NCBI GenBank assembly: GCA_003133505.1
Contig: PKXT01000166.1
Span: forward strand, 2,515-8,063
Direction of reading: 5' to 3'
Source of the DNA: Acidobacteriota bacterium
GTDB taxonomy: Bacteria > Acidobacteriota > Terriglobia > Acidiferrales > UBA7541
DNA: 5,549 bases
The notes beneath the pieces are model-generated. The model saw only the letters and a list, made by a program, of their open reading frames with translations. It searched no databases and had not been told where the DNA came from. Below, piece after piece: positions 1-5,549 of the stretch. Every line of letters begins with the position of its first letter. Positions within the stretch are counted from its first letter, which is position 1. The translations under genes were made by a program, and so were the position numbers.

Positions 1-768
1 TGGCTAAAAGAAGGCGACAACCGCTTTGGGAGCAGTCCACTGAATGACATTGTGCTGCCTGAGCCATCGGTAGCGGCGGAAACGGGAAATTTCATTCTGA
101 GCAATGGGAAAATCACATTGCACGTTACCCCCGCGGCGGCGGCGGCGAATGGCGCGACTGGCGGTTCGGCCAAAATTTTGCTCGACGGCAAACCAGTGCA
201 TGGCGATGCGGTGATGCTTCCCGATTCCGACGATAAGGGGCCAAGCGTGCTGACCATCGGCGATTTGACGTTGCTGGTTCACGCCAGCGGCGCGCGACTT
301 GGGATTCGTTTGAAGGATAAAGACAGCCGTTTGCGCAGGGAGTTTGCAGGTCTGAGCTGGTTTCCGGTGGATGAATCCTATCGCGTGACCGCGCAATATC
401 TCCCTTATGCCTCGCCGAAAGAAGTGCAGATTGCCAACATTCTTGGCGACGTGGACAAAATGAGCAGTCCCGGAGAGGTCGTGTTCACCCTGCAGGACAA
501 ACAACTCCGCATGGAAGCCGTTCAGGATGACCCGAATTCGCTATGGTTTGTTTTTCGCGACATGACGAGTGGCAAAGAAACCTACGGCGCCGCGCGGTTT
601 CTCTATTCCGAGCTCCCGGCCAACGGGAAAGTAGTGCTCGATTTTAACAAGGCCTACAATCCGCCGTGCGCCTTCAATCCGTACACCACGTGTCCGCTGC
701 CGCCGCCCGAAAACCGGCTGCCTGTGCGCGTTGAAGCGGGCGAGAAGAAATATTCGCACGGGCATTAA
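1..768 (+). CDS. DUF1684 family protein, 5' end outside the window
   Basis: The frame is open from the first base to a TAA at 766-768, giving 255 visible residues. The reading opens with WLKEGDNRFGSSPLNDIVLP, typical of the region just after the N-terminus in DUF1684 proteins. The GTG at 52 is therefore internal, and the true start, perhaps with a signal peptide, lies upstream of the window. The family signature is at the C-terminal end: a DMTSGKETYGAARFL block (about residues 187-201), then a DFNKAYNPPCAFNP stretch with Cys223, a second Cys at 231 and a PLPPPENRLP tail. Family members are usually around 300 residues, so perhaps 40-50 are missing. DUF1684 has no established biochemical role that I can name. 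Five GCG codons (133-147) give an Ala run, probably a linker. The methyltransferase gene follows in the same direction after 63 bp, so co-transcription is possible. The family call is firm; function is unknown. Confidence 0.88.
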   Translation, partial: WLKEGDNRFGSSPLNDIVLPEPSVAAETGNFILSNGKITLHVTPAAAAANGATGGSAKILLDGKPVHGDAVMLPDSDDKGPSVLTIGDLTLLVHASGARLGIRLKDKDSRLRREFAGLSWFPVDESYRVTAQYLPYASPKEVQIANILGDVDKMSSPGEVVFTLQDKQLRMEAVQDDPNSLWFVFRDMTSGKETYGAARFLYSELPANGKVVLDFNKAYNPPCAFNPYTTCPLPPPENRLPVRVEAGEKKYSHGH

Positions 769-773
769 ATCAT

Positions 774-801
774 TTGCCCACCCCAGCGATATATTGATAT
801 T
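774..801 (+). promoter_or_regulatory. Weak possible promoter before the methyltransferase gene
   Basis: In the 63-bp gap after the DUF1684 stop, TTGCCC (774-779) and GATATT (796-801) are 16 bp apart. They resemble sigma70 -35 and -10 boxes, each imperfect. Transcription would begin near 808, shortly before the methyltransferase start. I see no terminator hairpin between the two genes, so read-through from DUF1684 is equally possible. AT-rich DNA often gives such matches by chance. Confidence 0.22.
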
Positions 802-831
802 GGTCTGACCGCCTATTTATTGTGGATGACC

Positions 832-1539
832 ATGGCTGAAGCAAAACCCGAAACCAAACTTCGCGAAGAGTTCGACCGCTGGGCCGCCGACGGTCGTGGC
901 GAAGGAATGGAAAGCGATCATTTGCCCATCACCTTGCCCATGCTTGCCCGCATGGATCTGCAGGCCGACGAAAATGTGTTGGACGCGGGCTGCGGCTCAG
1001 GTTGGCTTTCGCGACTGATTTCGGGCCGCGTTACGCAAGGGCGCGTCGTTGGCATGGATATTTCCGAAGAGATGATCCGCCACGCCCGGCGTGCCTCTGT
1101 TGACGCGGCGAATGTCATGTTCATTATTGGCGGGCTGGATGAAATTCCCTGGGAGAGCCATTTCTTTACGCGAGTGGCTTCGGTCGAGTCGGCGTATTAC
1201 TGGCCGGATCCCGCGCGCGGCCTCGCCGAATGTTTTCGCGTGTTGCGTGAAGGCGGCTCGGCGTGGATCCTGATCAACTATTACCGGGATAATCCATATT
1301 GCCATCAATGGGGCGAAACGTTGGCCGTGCCCACCCATCTGCTTTCCGGGTCAGAATGGGAGGCGCTTTTCACTGCCGCCGGATTCAGCGATGTTAGCCA
1401 CACCAATATTCCCGATCCCACCCCCACGCCCGCTGCGTACACGGGCCGGTGGTTTCGCGACGCCGCCGAACTGGCCGCGTTCCGAGCCATGGGGGCGCTC
1501 CTCCTTACTGGCAAGAAGGCTGGCGCCGGGCTGGAATGA
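832..1539 (+). CDS. Class I SAM-dependent methyltransferase (Methyltransf_11/UbiE-like)
   Basis: This gene encodes a soluble cytosolic enzyme of 235 residues expected to transfer a methyl group from S-adenosylmethionine; the acceptor cannot be told from sequence. The Rossmann-fold motif I, VLDAGCGSG, lies at about residues 49-57 and forms the SAM-binding glycine loop. The next strand ends in GMDIS (Asp near 76), the acidic residue expected to hold the ribose hydroxyls. A segment with SVESAYYWPDPARGLAECFR (about 117-136), followed by VLREGG, matches the post-motif region and helix typical of Methyltransf_11 proteins. The C-terminal third (NYYRDN, then LSGSEWEALFTAAGF) is the usual substrate-side cap. 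In-frame starts exist at TTG 820, ATG 826 and ATG 832. I chose 832 because a weak GGA (824-826) lies 5 nt upstream and the other two lack any ribosome site; the difference is only 2-4 residues. The gene converges on the permease gene. Family is clear, substrate unknown. Confidence 0.88.
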   Translation: MAEAKPETKLREEFDRWAADGRGEGMESDHLPITLPMLARMDLQADENVLDAGCGSGWLSRLISGRVTQGRVVGMDISEEMIRHARRASVDAANVMFIIGGLDEIPWESHFFTRVASVESAYYWPDPARGLAECFRVLREGGSAWILINYYRDNPYCHQWGETLAVPTHLLSGSEWEALFTAAGFSDVSHTNIPDPTPTPAAYTGRWFRDAAELAAFRAMGALLLTGKKAGAGLE

Positions 1540-1578
1540 GCGTGGGACGTGAAGTCCGGCGCCGCGTTGCAGAATTTA

Positions 1579-1606
1579 TCAGGCCAAAAGCTGGCGCTTT
1601 CGGCCT
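1579..1606 (-). terminator. Strong hairpin at the 3' end of the permease gene, terminator-like but without a U tract
   Basis: Bases 1581-1606 form an inverted repeat: AGGCC at 1581-1585 pairs with GGCCT at 1602-1606, and AAAGC at 1587-1591 with GCTTT at 1596-1600, around a 4-base loop. The single internal mismatch (A1586/C1601) becomes a G-U pair in minus-strand RNA. The permease transcript therefore has an unbroken 11-bp stem, while the plus-strand transcript keeps an A-C mismatch. The stem covers the last permease codons and the first base of its stop codon. No T-rich run follows on either strand (minus strand continues GATAAATTCT), so it is not a classical intrinsic terminator. It may block 3' exonuclease or separate the convergent transcripts. 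Confidence 0.42.
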
Positions 1607-3183
1607 GCGATCGCGATGACAATTAATACACACGTAACGACTAAATAGGTTGCGGGGTAATTTGTTGCCGCTGTTGCGGGCGCGGATCCCATGAAGTCCA
1701 ACAGCGGGATCGCGTGTAGCGGACCAACGTACCAGAGGATGGTATAAAGCACGACAAAGGGCTTGCTGCTTCCGCTCCATACACCCAGCGCGAGCGCCAG
1801 AGTGGGAGTAAATAGCGCGCCCACAAACCACGCTAGTAGTCCTCTTGTGTTTCCGGCCGCCACGAGCCGTATCGCGAATCCACAGCCAGTAAGGAGAGCT
1901 AGGGTGATTCCCGCCATCCAGACTGCGGGAAGTTGACGCGCAATCGGATGCGGCGCGGAGAAGAGCACCTGATCGGTGCGATCACGACTCTCGCGCACTC
2001 CCATTCCAGACCACAGGATTACCGGCCAGAACCACGCGCAAGCGAGCACCATGCCTCGCGGTCCCGGGGCGGGTACCGCTGCGGACGCAATCAACAATCC
2101 GGCAGCTATGGCGTACCACCACCATTTCTGGCCTTTGATCATCAGACGGATTTCCGCGGCGAGCATGGGCACAATGCGGAACCGAGGCTTCGCGTTTCCC
2201 ATTGCGGTCATGGTCAGCACGGGCGTGATCGCCGGAATACGGTCGGGTTCTTCACTACCGGCAATTGGCGCGGCCGCTATTTTATTGCCGCGAGCTTCGC
2301 GAAATGATTTCTCCCTTGACCGGTCAGCACTCGGATCGAAGCGGTCGAAACGCAGCGATGCCAAAAACGCAAGCAACAGGGCAACACCGATCCATGCGAT
2401 GCGCCCGAGAATAATCCCCCCGCTCCAGAGGATACCTTCCGAGCGGAAAGTTGCAGGGATGTATTTGATCGGGCCAAACGAGAGGCTGAATCCAGTGTTC
2501 TTGCCCAAGGTGCGTGTACCCTTCATCAAAGATTTCACCACCAGGAAGCTGCCGCTAACGTCGAAGAAACGGCTGTTAGTCGTCATAGGCACTCCTAGCC
2601 CGGCGCCCCACGCGAAGAAGTACACAATGTCCCCAAAGCCACCTCGCAACAGAGGGATTGTCTCGAACAATACCGCGAGAGCGGCAACCACAGCCAGGGT
2701 GGGCAATGTGATGAGCAGGCAAGGACCGAAGAGTTTTATGATTTCAATATGGCGATCCTCGCCACGCCAAAGCTGGAAAATGAATCCCCAGAAGGCGAGG
2801 ATGCCGACCATCACAGCAAGCACGGAAAAATTGCTGACACCCTTTCCTATGACGTACATGAATTTTGAAATTGGGGTGGATGCTAGAATTTGACCCACGC
2901 GCGTGTGGCGGTCGCGTTCGATAGTGTTCTTGACGATGTAAAACCCCGCCAGCGAAACGAATGTGCTCCCAATAAGGGCCATCAACGCGCCTGTCCATGC
3001 AGAGTTAAAGACGCTCCGTGTGTCTCCAATGCGTAGCGTCAAACGGCCAGAGGCCGCGGCATAGCACAGATAGATTGCCAGGGCCAGGGTGAACAGAAAG
3101 CTGTAGCGCCGGATACGCTCGAGGAAATCGGCGCGCGCAATCTGATATAGCACTCGCCATCTGTGGGTTGCTGCGATGGTCAT
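1579..3183 (-). CDS. ABC-2 type transporter permease, two fused membrane modules
   Basis: This 534-residue inner-membrane protein should form the transmembrane pore of the ABC exporter whose ATPase is encoded just upstream. About twelve hydrophobic segments are visible: near 29-46, 61-84, 115-138, 151-173, 184-200 and 255-278 in the first half, and 354-372, 377-394, 418-440, 449-469, 474-490 and 511-526 in the second. A polar linker at about 279-350, rich in Arg, Ser and Glu, separates them. Each half starts with an amphipathic stretch before its first helix. Each also has a charged loop after its second helix: ERDRHTRVGQILASTPIS in the first and ESRDRTDQVLFSAPHPIAR in the second. That is the hallmark of ABC-2 membrane modules and shows an internal duplication. 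The ATG at 3183 overlaps the ATPase stop codon (TGA, 3182-3180) as ATGA, so translation is probably coupled. Substrate is unknown; lipid, peptide or drug export are all possible for this family. Confidence 0.85.
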   Translation of the reverse strand: MTIAATHRWRVLYQIARADFLERIRRYSFLFTLALAIYLCYAAASGRLTLRIGDTRSVFNSAWTGALMALIGSTFVSLAGFYIVKNTIERDRHTRVGQILASTPISKFMYVIGKGVSNFSVLAVMVGILAFWGFIFQLWRGEDRHIEIIKLFGPCLLITLPTLAVVAALAVLFETIPLLRGGFGDIVYFFAWGAGLGVPMTTNSRFFDVSGSFLVVKSLMKGTRTLGKNTGFSLSFGPIKYIPATFRSEGILWSGGIILGRIAWIGVALLLAFLASLRFDRFDPSADRSREKSFREARGNKIAAAPIAGSEEPDRIPAITPVLTMTAMGNAKPRFRIVPMLAAEIRLMIKGQKWWWYAIAAGLLIASAAVPAPGPRGMVLACAWFWPVILWSGMGVRESRDRTDQVLFSAPHPIARQLPAVWMAGITLALLTGCGFAIRLVAAGNTRGLLAWFVGALFTPTLALALGVWSGSSKPFVVLYTILWYVGPLHAIPLLDFMGSAPATAATNYPATYLVVTCVLIVIAIAGRKRQLLA

Positions 3184-4064
3184 GCCGCCACCGTCGTGTG
3201 CTGATTCGCAATGCAGTAGAGGTATGCATCTTCCAGAGTGGGTTGAGCGATCTTGGCATCTGGCGCGGGCCGCTCCGGCGATACCACTCGCACATGGACG
3301 CCATCGCTTCGCCGCACGGTTCCGGAAACGAGATGCTTCCGTTTGATTGCCGGCACATCCGCGCTGGCAATGGTCACTTCCCAGATTTTTCCTTCTACGG
3401 ATCGCAGCAGCTCTTCTGGCGCAGCATGCGCGAGAAGGCGGCCGCCCCCCAGCACGGCGATGTCGGTGGCGACAGCTTCGACATCGGAAACGATGTGAGT
3501 GGACAGGATGACAATGCGTTCGCCTGATAGCTCGGAAAGGAGATTGCGGAAACGTACGCGCTCTTCGGGATCCAATCCAGCAGTGGGTTCGTCTACAATC
3601 AATACTTGGGGATCATTGAGCAACGCCTGAGCGATGCCCACGCGCTGTTTCATGCCACCGGAGAAACCGCCGAGAGGGCGATTGCGCGACTCGCCTAGAT
3701 TTACCACGGCGAGGAGCTCATCAATTCGCTGACGGGCGAGCCGCGCGTCCAGTCCCTTGGCTGCGGCGAGGTATTCCAAGAATTCACGAGCAGTAAGATG
3801 CGGGTAAACACCAAAGTCCTGGGGAAGATAGCCGAGGACGATGCGCAATAAATCGGGGGAGTGGGCAATATCAACATCGTTCCAGAGCACGCGCCCCGCT
3901 GTAGGGCGGGTAACCGTTGCCAGTATGCGCATCAGCGTGGACTTGCCCGCTCCATTGGGACCCAGCAGGCCGAGCACGCCGGGGCCGATTTCGAGCCGCA
4001 AATCGCGAAGGCCCCAGACGTCCCCGCGATAATGTTTGCTCACCAAATCAATGACTAGTTTCAC
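3180..4064 (-). CDS. ABC transporter ATP-binding protein (ABC-2 exporter ATPase, CcmA/BcrA-like)
   Basis: This gene encodes a 294-residue cytosolic ATPase that should power the adjacent permease. All nucleotide-binding motifs are present and intact: Walker A GPNGAGKST (35-43, Lys41), Q-loop Gln82 in GYLPQDFG, signature FSGGMKQR (134-141), Walker B VLIVDEP (154-160) with catalytic Glu159, D-loop AGLDP (162-166) and switch His190 in LSTH. The LPQDFGVYPHLTAREFLEYLA stretch and the MKQRVGIAQALL helix are typical of the CcmA group of exporter ATPases. A C-terminal extension of about 80 residues ends in LEDAYLYCI, as in DrrA/BcrA-type subunits. With a single nucleotide-binding domain, two copies should serve the two-module permease. 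The start is a GTG at 4064; a purine-rich GGTGAAGGGG lies about 11 nt upstream, slightly far for a ribosome site. The gene leads a two-gene operon. Confidence 0.93.
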   Translation of the reverse strand: MKLVIDLVSKHYRGDVWGLRDLRLEIGPGVLGLLGPNGAGKSTLMRILATVTRPTAGRVLWNDVDIAHSPDLLRIVLGYLPQDFGVYPHLTAREFLEYLAAAKGLDARLARQRIDELLAVVNLGESRNRPLGGFSGGMKQRVGIAQALLNDPQVLIVDEPTAGLDPEERVRFRNLLSELSGERIVILSTHIVSDVEAVATDIAVLGGGRLLAHAAPEELLRSVEGKIWEVTIASADVPAIKRKHLVSGTVRRSDGVHVRVVSPERPAPDAKIAQPTLEDAYLYCIANQHTTVAA

Positions 4065-4214
4065 GCGAGAAGTTACCCCTTCACCACGATTATGAAATGG
4101 TCACCCGTCATTAATACGATTCTAAGCGAGCAAGTGTTGCGCCCGGTGCGAAGGATGTATGCAAATGATGTACGATGATGGCTAAAGGCACGTTTGATAT
4201 GAAAGGACCCTCGA
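4065..4214. promoter_or_regulatory. Divergent intergenic region between ABC operon and DUF169 gene
   Basis: These 150 bp must hold the promoters for both outward-facing transcripts. For the ABC operon, the minus strand has CATAAT (complement of 4089-4094), a fair -10 box that would start transcription about 18 nt before the GTG, but I find no good -35 at the right distance. For the DUF169 gene, TTGCGC (4137-4142) is a possible -35 with only a poor -10 after it. GATGTA occurs twice 13 bp apart (4154-4159, 4167-4172), too short to claim as an operator. The location is firm as a regulatory region by arrangement; individual elements are guesses. Confidence 0.4.
4201..4207 (+). promoter_or_regulatory. 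Ribosome binding site of the DUF169 gene
   Basis: GAAAGGA sits 7 nt upstream of the GTG at 4215 and is a good Shine-Dalgarno match. It settles the choice of this GTG as the start. The ATG at 4199 just upstream is in a different frame. Confidence 0.65.
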
Positions 4215-4940
4215 GTGGTATACGACCAACAAAAAGAGTCCCGGCAATTCGAAAAGCAGCTTACGGAAACGCTGGGTCTGACCCGTAGGCCGGTCGCTGT
4301 CTCATTCCGGGAAAATGCCCCCGCTGGCGTGGAGAAATTCAGTGGAACGGAGCCATCGGGATGCAGTTTCTGGCGACTGGCTGGCGCGGGACGGACGTTC
4401 TACACTATGCCCGCCGACCACTACAATTGCGCCGTTGGCAGCCATACTCACAATATCACGCTCCCTCCAGAGCGTGCGGCCGAGTTGGAGCAAACGCTTT
4501 CGTTCATGAGCGGTATTGGTTACATCAAAATGGAAGAGGTGGCCGGGATTCCGCGCCTGCCCGAAGCTCCGGGCGTGATTATCTACTCTCCACTGGCAGA
4601 TTCTCCCGTGGCGCCCGACGTGGTGCTGTTCCCTGGAACGCCACGGCAACTCATGCTGTTACAGGAGGCCGCGCAACGGGCGGGAAAAGCGGCACAATTG
4701 CCACTTCTGGGTCGCCCGACGTGCATGGCCCTCCCGGCCGCAATGGCGAATGGCGCAGTAATGAGCACGGGCTGTATCGGCAATCGCGTTTACACGGATT
4801 TGGAAGACGACGGAATGTACCTGGCGGTTCCGGGGAACGCGATGCCCGCGATAACGGCGGAGTTGGGAACGATTATGTCGGCTAATGCGCAATTGACGGA
4901 ATATCATCGTGGTCGCCGTCAAGCGCTGGCAACCGAATAG
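4215..4940 (+). CDS. DUF169 domain-containing protein (COG2043 type)
   Basis: This 241-residue protein has no signal peptide and no clear membrane helix, so it is probably cytosolic. It matches the DUF169 pattern along its length. An N-terminal LTRRPVAVSF segment (22-31) is followed by GCSFWRLA (49-56), DHYNCAVGSHTHN (68-80), a central VLFPGTPRQLMLLQEA block (137-152), RPTCMALP (167-174) and STGCIGNRVYTDLEDD (184-199). The four cysteines at 50, 72, 170 and 187 fall inside the best-conserved blocks, with His69, His77 and His79 near the second. That arrangement suggests metal or cofactor binding or redox chemistry, but this is inference; I know of no established reaction for the family. The GTG start at 4215 has a good ribosome site. 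The gene is divergent from the ABC operon and is followed in the same direction by the GyrI-like gene after 143 bp. Confidence 0.87.
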   Translation: MVYDQQKESRQFEKQLTETLGLTRRPVAVSFRENAPAGVEKFSGTEPSGCSFWRLAGAGRTFYTMPADHYNCAVGSHTHNITLPPERAAELEQTLSFMSGIGYIKMEEVAGIPRLPEAPGVIIYSPLADSPVAPDVVLFPGTPRQLMLLQEAAQRAGKAAQLPLLGRPTCMALPAAMANGAVMSTGCIGNRVYTDLEDDGMYLAVPGNAMPAITAELGTIMSANAQLTEYHRGRRQALATE

Positions 4941-5044
4941 CGGCTGGCTCCCTAAAAATTCAGTTAGCACCCATCGGTTCACCCAGTGCCCGGGTTTCAC
5001 GATGCCTGGCTTCAGACTCCTTCGCGGAGAAGATGGCAAGCGAA

Positions 5045-5064
5045 TTGACGCACGCTTGTATAAT
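5045..5064 (+). promoter_or_regulatory. Consensus -10 box (TATAAT) before the GyrI-like gene
   Basis: A perfect TATAAT lies at 5059-5064, about 20 bp before the chosen ATG at 5084. Transcription would start near 5071 and leave a leader of about 13 nt that still contains the ribosome site. TTGACG (5045-5050) resembles a -35 box but is only 8 bp from the -10, far short of the usual 16-18, so it cannot pair with it in the normal way. At the proper distance (around 5036) there is no good -35. The -10 overlaps an in-frame ATG at 5063, which argues against that start. Confidence 0.35.
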
Positions 5065-5074
5065 GACAGTTCAC

Positions 5075-5078
5075 AGGA
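5075..5078 (+). promoter_or_regulatory. Ribosome binding site of the GyrI-like gene
   Basis: AGGA, within CAGGAAACCG, lies 5 nt before the ATG at 5084. It favours this start over the in-frame ATG at 5063, which has no comparable site upstream. Confidence 0.5.
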
Positions 5079-5083
5079 AACCG

Positions 5084-5549
5084 ATGCCGGGCCTCACAAA
5101 ATTCGATCTGCTTAAAGAGCGCAAGGCCGACTACGCGGCACCCAAGTGTCCTCTCCTTCTGGAAATTCCGCCAGCTCGATATTTGGGCATTGGCGGGCAC
5201 GGCGAAGCAGGCGGTCGCGAGTTTCAGGCTCAGGCGGGCGCCATCTATAATCTCGCTTTCGCGCTAAAGGCAGCCTCGAAATCAGGGGGCCGGGATTATG
5301 TGGTACCCAAAATGGAAGGTCAGTGGTGGGGCGAAAATCCTGAAGAAGTCTTGATGGGCCAGCAGCGAACGATATGGAACTGGAAGCTGCTGATTCGGCT
5401 GCCCGATTTCATTTCTGAAGATGAAGTCGCCCGCGAGACGAGCAAGCTAACCGACAAAGGGAAGGCGCCAGAGATCACGCAGGTGAAGGTGGAAAAACTG
5501 GAAGAAGGGCGGTGCGTCCAAATGCTGCATGTGGGGCCGTATACAGCCG
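5084..5549 (+). CDS. GyrI-like small-molecule-binding domain protein (COG4832 type), 3' end outside the window
   Basis: An open frame from ATG 5084 to the window edge gives 155 residues. It reads as a stand-alone GyrI-like protein without the DNA-binding domain found in Rob/BmrR-type regulators. Family blocks in order are: MPGLTKFDLLKE (1-12), the first strand with PARYLGIGGHG (30-40), the YNLAFALK helix (55-62), DYVVPKMEGQWW (71-82), WNWKLLIRLPDFIS (98-111) and RCVQMLHVGPY (143-153). The tryptophan pair at 81-82 and the WNW motif would line the ligand pocket. Members are about 200-215 residues, so some 50 are missing at the C-terminus. The family binds hydrophobic or cationic small molecules, and some stand-alone members are reported to hydrolyse cyclopropanoid genotoxins; whether this one does is unknown. 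An in-frame ATG at 5063 would add seven residues but overlaps a TATAAT box. The preceding 143 bp to the DUF169 stop hold nothing else I can support. Confidence 0.86.
   Translation, partial: MPGLTKFDLLKERKADYAAPKCPLLLEIPPARYLGIGGHGEAGGREFQAQAGAIYNLAFALKAASKSGGRDYVVPKMEGQWWGENPEEVLMGQQRTIWNWKLLIRLPDFISEDEVARETSKLTDKGKAPEITQVKVEKLEEGRCVQMLHVGPYTA

Noticed and set aside
133..147. Five GCG units in a row (possible slippage-prone repeat)
   Set aside because: It is short, in frame, encodes an Ala linker, and matches the local GC-rich codon use. There is no sign of a frameshift.
1545..1557. GGAC/GTCC hairpin just after the methyltransferase stop
   Set aside because: The stem is only 4 bp with no T run, too weak to call a terminator.
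1976..2893. A 305-codon open frame on the plus strand opposite the permease gene
   Set aside because: It lies wholly antisense to a well-supported membrane protein gene. Its translation is Arg/Pro/Ser-rich with no recognisable domain, as expected for the opposite strand of a hydrophobic-protein gene.
4154..4179. GATGTA repeated 13 bp apart with a following GATGATG
   Set aside because: Six-base repeats at this spacing are likely by chance, and no symmetry or known operator pattern is visible.
4941..5083. Possible small gene or terminator between DUF169 and the GyrI-like gene
   Set aside because: The open frame across this gap starts inside the DUF169 gene and ends inside the GyrI-like gene, with no ribosome site or family resemblance. 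Only weak 4-bp hairpins are present.

Overview
The window carries six protein-coding genes: four complete, one cut at the left edge and one cut at the right edge. I recognise every product at family level. I see no tRNA, rRNA, CRISPR array, insertion sequence or phage gene. Base composition is moderately GC-rich and even. The combination of families (DUF1684, a two-module ABC-2 permease with its ATPase, DUF169, a stand-alone GyrI-like protein) and the style of the proteins suggest a free-living soil-type bacterium, possibly Acidobacteriota. That assignment is an inference from general resemblance and was not tested.

Layout, left to right. Positions 1-768 (+) are the 3' part of a DUF1684 gene, and 832-1539 (+) is a class I SAM-dependent methyltransferase. 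These two point toward a minus-strand pair read right to left: an ABC ATPase (4064 to 3180) and a 12-helix ABC-2 permease (3183 to 1579). The pair overlaps by 4 bases (ATGA) and forms one exporter operon. The methyltransferase and permease converge across a 39-bp gap, and a strong hairpin sits at the very end of the permease gene. On the right, a 150-bp divergent intergenic region separates the ATPase from a DUF169 gene (4215-4940, +). After 143 bp comes a GyrI-like small-molecule-binding protein (from 5084, +), which runs off the window.

The ATPase and permease clearly work together as one transporter of unknown substrate. The GyrI-like family binds, and in some members hydrolyses, small hydrophobic toxic molecules, so a loose link to xenobiotic handling is conceivable. 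Separate strands and promoters leave that link weak. DUF1684, the methyltransferase and DUF169 have no assigned substrate here. I did not find a convincing new multi-gene system. The points most worth checking are the conserved-looking Cys/His set in the DUF169 protein, the internal duplication of the permease, the terminal hairpin between convergent genes, and the start region of the GyrI-like gene.
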